DNA of 51,789 nt from Diphasiastrum complanatum (taxonomy: Eukaryota; Streptophyta; Lycopodiopsida; Lycopodiales; Lycopodiaceae): positions 10,677,456-10,729,244 of the forward strand of contig CM055102.1 of the NCBI GenBank assembly GCA_029204225.1, written 5' to 3'. Shown here one piece after another: positions 48,744-51,789 of this stretch. The first letter of the stretch is position 1. Each line of letters opens with the position of its first letter. The notes below the pieces were generated by a model. It was not told the DNA's origin. It saw nothing but the letters and a program-made list of their open reading frames with translations, and did not search any database. The position numbers and the translations under genes were made by a program.

Positions 48744-49787
48744 TCAATCGTCCAATGTGGAGAATGCAGTATCGGTACTAAAATTAATATTTTTTTTTAG
48801 TTTTTCAATGGCTTCTAACGTCTCTATTGTCCAAATAGGAAAAATAGTCAGTTTGTATATAGGTCTTGTTGAATCTGCAAAGAAGATAATAAAAATTTGA
48901 TAGTAGTTCGCATGATCCATAAACACATAAACTCCATGAATTATTGTTGGCAGTGGCAATTCCACAATAACCTTGATTTTAGAATAATATGTGGCAATGC
49001 CATGTCTCGATATCACATGCCCAAGCACAACTCCATGGGAAACCCATATCTGATATTTTTTTGGATTTAGAAAAATTTGATACTTGCGACATCTTTCAAA
49101 TACTTTCTCCAATCGATCCAGGTGGTCTATATCTGTGCTATGGACTCCAAGGTCGTCCAAGTAAATTTCAAAGAGTTTCTGTAGATAATCTCTAAAAGCA
49201 AATTGCATTACTCTTTGGAACGAACTTGGTGTATTGCAAAGTCCAAACAACATTACTTTGTAAGCATAGGTGCCCTATTCTATTGCAAAAGTTGTTTTGT
49301 GACGATCTGCAGGTGCAATCTTGACCTGGTTGTAAGCACTAAATCCATCCAGAAAACTCTATGCTTCCACTCTAGCAAGGTGGTCCAAAATGCTTTTAGT
49401 AAAAGGTAACGGAAAGTGATCATTCTGCGTCACTTTGTTCAAGGCCCTTGAGATTCACACAAATTCTCAATTTTCCATTCTTATTAGAAACAATGACAAT
49501 CGGTGAAACCCATTCCGTATGCTCAATCTCATAATGAAATCAACGTCAAGCAGTCTCTGAAGCTCTTTCCACAACATTAGGATTACAACAATAGAACTTG
49601 TAACCTTTGGAAATGCATCAGGTATTAAAGGTATGGTGTGTTTCAATAACTGACGTCGGAATACCCTTGAGATCTTGATAAGTCCATGCAAAGCAATCTT
49701 GATACTTAATAAGTAACGTTCATAGCACTTGAAACTGTTCAGGATTAAGTTGTGATCCAACTTGTACAATCTTTCCTGGTTCAACAA
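48744..49787 (-). pseudogene. Ty3-3 reverse transcriptase
   Basis: Frame pieces: FHRLSLFLIRMEN, a stop, RALNKVTQNDHFPLPF (RT fingers), then SFLDGFSAYNQVKIAPADRH (catalytic Asp of motif A), KTTFAI, a stop, YKVMLFGLCNTPSSFQRVM and LFEIYLDDLGVHSTD (YLDD intact). The thumb/connection follows with NPKKYQIWVSHGVVLGHVIS. At least three stops precede YLDD. Degraded but clearly Ty3-type. Confidence 0.88.
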
Positions 49788-50500
49788 GATTCATAGGCTG
49801 TGTCCTATTGGGCCATCGTAAACATCTTTCGATTTTGGTACCTGTTTTTTGGATTCACGATGTGCTTTGGATAACATGATAACCACATCATCCAGTGTAT
49901 AACATTTAAATATTCGGACATATCATGCTAGACTACGTTTGCTTGTTTTTTGTCAAAAGGACTTGTCAGCTTGGATCTTTGCTTAGCCATCTTAGCAGGA
50001 ATTGATCATGGAGGTGATGACTTCTGAGAAGATAAACTCTTCTTTGAAGGTGAAGACTTCCTACACGATGATGTCTTGCTAGAATTCTGACTTGTAGAAT
50101 TATCCTTGACTTTTCCTTTGACTTTATGCAGTAAGGGTGGCACATTTTTTGAATTAATGGAGGATTTTCCCATTTTAGGACCATATTATAATGTTGCTTG
50201 GCTTGTTTCTTCATCTTTGACCCTGTGATCCTGTCTTCCTTCAACATCACTGCTTTTGACAATTTTATTGTTGGTTCATCAGAAATATTACGCACTCCCA
50301 AATATGGTCGGATCCATATGATTTAGAATCTACTCATCAGTAAGTTCTACATTGTCATCATAAGTCAAGACATGACTCACAAGAATGAGTTCATCTTCAA
50401 TCGGATCTGGTATAGGCTCCATTGATTCAAGCTACATTTAGCACATTCAATGGAAAAGTGATTGGTGTATCCAAAGTTTGATCCAATAATGAAATCTTGC
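49788..50500 (-). other. Ty3-3 spacer between protease and RT
   Basis: Only a basic, low-information frame (MGVRNISDEPTIKLSKAVML, KKQAKQHYN) is open here. It is the usual position of the protease-RT linker. No domain was recognised. Confidence 0.5.
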
Positions 50501-51030
50501 TCAAATCGAACTGATTATCTTGTGACACATATATCCTACTGTACAGTCAATCGTTGCAAGAGCTTCATTCCAGTTGATAGTATCAGTTTGAGAATTGTAA
50601 TGAACTCTCAATTTTTTTACTGGTCGATCACAAGTATGATCCGTTGTTGATGAATCATCATCCTCTTTTGGAACCACTGGTTTGATAGTCCAAGTTGTAG
50701 GATCAATGTTGACTGCACATTTACGATTGTCAAAAGTGATTTTTCCAGTATCCAAGTTAAAAATTACTTGCGCAACTCATAACCACGGGCATCCCAATAA
50801 GACTCGGTAGACATTTGGTGCTTCTGGTAAGTCCATTACTACGAAAGTCATGACGAACTGTACTTTGACAATTTTGACAGGTAATTTTTCAACCATTCCT
50901 CGTGGACGAACTGTCGTTTGATCAGTTAGTTTAATTGCAAAAGTCATAGGTTTTATCTTTGTAAGGCACATACCTTTGTAGAAATCAGGGTAACTCCCGA
51001 ACTACCATCTATCACAGCTACTTCATTAGA
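50501..51030 (-). pseudogene. Ty3-3 protease
   Basis: The minus-strand reading near 50985-51030 is EVAVIDGSSGVTLIS, matching the DGG/SG[VA]N-type retropepsin active site of Tat/Athila-like elements. Next are PMTFAIKLTDQTTVRPRGMV, VMDLPEAPNVYRVLLGCPWL (flap/second-half motif LLGRPWL), a stop, and FNLDTGKITFDNRKCAVNID. The stop after CPWL and one frame change inactivate it. Confidence 0.78.
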
Positions 51031-51789
51031 AATTGTCTATGTTGTATCGGCAGAGTGATATTTTTTTGTTCACTTTCCCAAGCTACTCTGACATGGAGTA
51101 CTTCATTAGATTCTTCAAATCCAGCACAAAAAAGTGGCTCTTGATGGACTTCTGGTTCAGCTTGAGTTAACTTTTGCACTAATACTTCTTTTGCTTTTGG
51201 CACCAACTTCAGAACTCTCCCAACGAAATATTGATCTTACTAGACAAGATATTCATTGAGCAGTTTTGTTTGTGGTGCTTCCGGTTCAGTCATCTTGAAG
51301 AGTTCTCCATGATGATGCAACTGAGCATCATATTTGTACGTGAATTTTTTAGTGACTGCAATGGTGAAGAATGAACTTCGGATTTAGCTTTAGCAGCTCA
51401 AGCTTCTCTTCGTCTTGCAGATGTTTAATCCACTGCCTCATATCCTGATATCTTCTTTTTTTGCATGAAGATTTGGATAGACTCCAGATGCTGTTGATAT
51501 ATCAGTTAATGGTATAGAATCAGCAGGTACTGGATCTGCTACCTGTTCTTTTGCTTTTGTGCTCTGGTGATCACCATCAAGGGTACACTTGGTTTCTTCT
51601 GAACTACTGGTCTTTGCTTGATTGTTATCAAATTTACAAGAGTTGTAGCCAGTGGTGGCTTTGGTCTTGTTGGACATTCCTTATAGCAATGCCCATAACC
51701 ACAATCATGAGAGAATGGTACAATTTTTTTTTTTATTTGGACATTCTACAACTCTGTGGTTTTCTCCACATGCAAAGCATCCAAGTGGT
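51031..51789 (-). pseudogene. Ty3-3 gag C-terminal part with two zinc knuckles
   Basis: At the right edge the minus strand reads CFACGENHRVVEC (CX2CX3HX4C, one residue short of the usual spacing). Soon after, in a shifted frame, comes a second knuckle remnant HDCGYGHCYKEC. A Ser/Thr/Lys/Ala-rich tail follows (NKTKATTGYNSCKFDNNQAK, ADPVPADSIPLTD). Then comes the gag-protease linker with PLFCAGFEESNEVLHVRVAW. Window truncation prevents finding the start. Confidence 0.72.

Larger units (their letters stand above)
47040..51789 (-). mobile_element. Ty3-3: Tat/Athila-like Ty3 element, incomplete at the window end
   Basis: Minus strand, from gag zinc knuckles (right edge) through protease, RT, RNase H and integrase (ending 47040). 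The integrase signature GNGQAESSNK and the lack of a chromodomain after VNGNRLCRFW place it outside the chromoviruses (inference: Tat/Athila-type). 5' LTR and gag start lie beyond 51789. Confidence 0.85.

Overview
The window looks like repeat-dense nuclear DNA of a land plant, probably one with a large genome. Almost everything that can be recognised is LTR-retrotransposon sequence: plant-type Ty3/gypsy chromoviruses with chromodomains, Tat/Athila-like Ty3 elements, several Ty1/copia elements and one large non-coding LTR element. Stop codons, frameshifts and deletions are frequent. There is no rRNA or tRNA gene, no CRISPR array and no operon-like organisation. The only candidate host gene is a possible first exon at 20627-20746 (minus).

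Left block (1-17489). A plus-strand chromovirus pol end (1-290) is followed by about 2.4 kb of non-coding DNA that may be its long LTR. At 3671-4050 plus 10535-10632 lies an inverted repeat of LTR-end/PBS/leader sequence (tRNA-Asp-type primer site). A 6.5-kb minus-strand chromovirus (Ty3-1, 4051-10534, target duplication CCGTT) inserted into one arm of it. Next come a gag-like fragment (11133-11424) and a truncated minus-strand copia element (Copia C, 11425-17489), itself split by a 3.4-kb internally deleted chromovirus (Ty3-2, 12039-15483, target duplication ATGCA/ATGCC).

Middle block (17490-25567). Mostly anonymous AT-rich DNA with short palindromes, a decayed copia RNase H (19085-19400, minus), the candidate exon, and a long decayed plus-strand coding region (about 22240-25567) that I cannot assign to a family. 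It has an N-terminal domain, a Ser/Pro linker, a coiled coil and a C-terminal domain.

Nested block (25568-41916). Copia A (minus) is interrupted twice. Copia B (plus, 29263-34710) is the best preserved coding element, with one frameshift and no 5' LTR. A non-coding LARD-like element (36011-41539, target duplication AGTAG) sits in Copia A's 5' LTR and carries an inverted solo LTR of its own family (36585-37783, target duplication GTTCA). This gives a four-layer insertion history and a close inverted LTR pair that could fold as double-stranded RNA.

Right block (41917-51789). AT-rich sequence with a family of TAGCAC...GTGCTA hairpins, a deleted Copia-B-family relative (43905-44425), a pure (GA)63 tract directly upstream of a TATA box inside an LTR-like segment, a decayed CCHC-containing ORF, and a minus-strand Tat/Athila-like Ty3 element (Ty3-3) that runs off the window end.

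No gene circuit is visible. What links the parts is insertion order and shared families. Element boundaries rest on LTR pairs, PBS, PPT and target duplications read by eye. Clade names are inferences from domain motifs.
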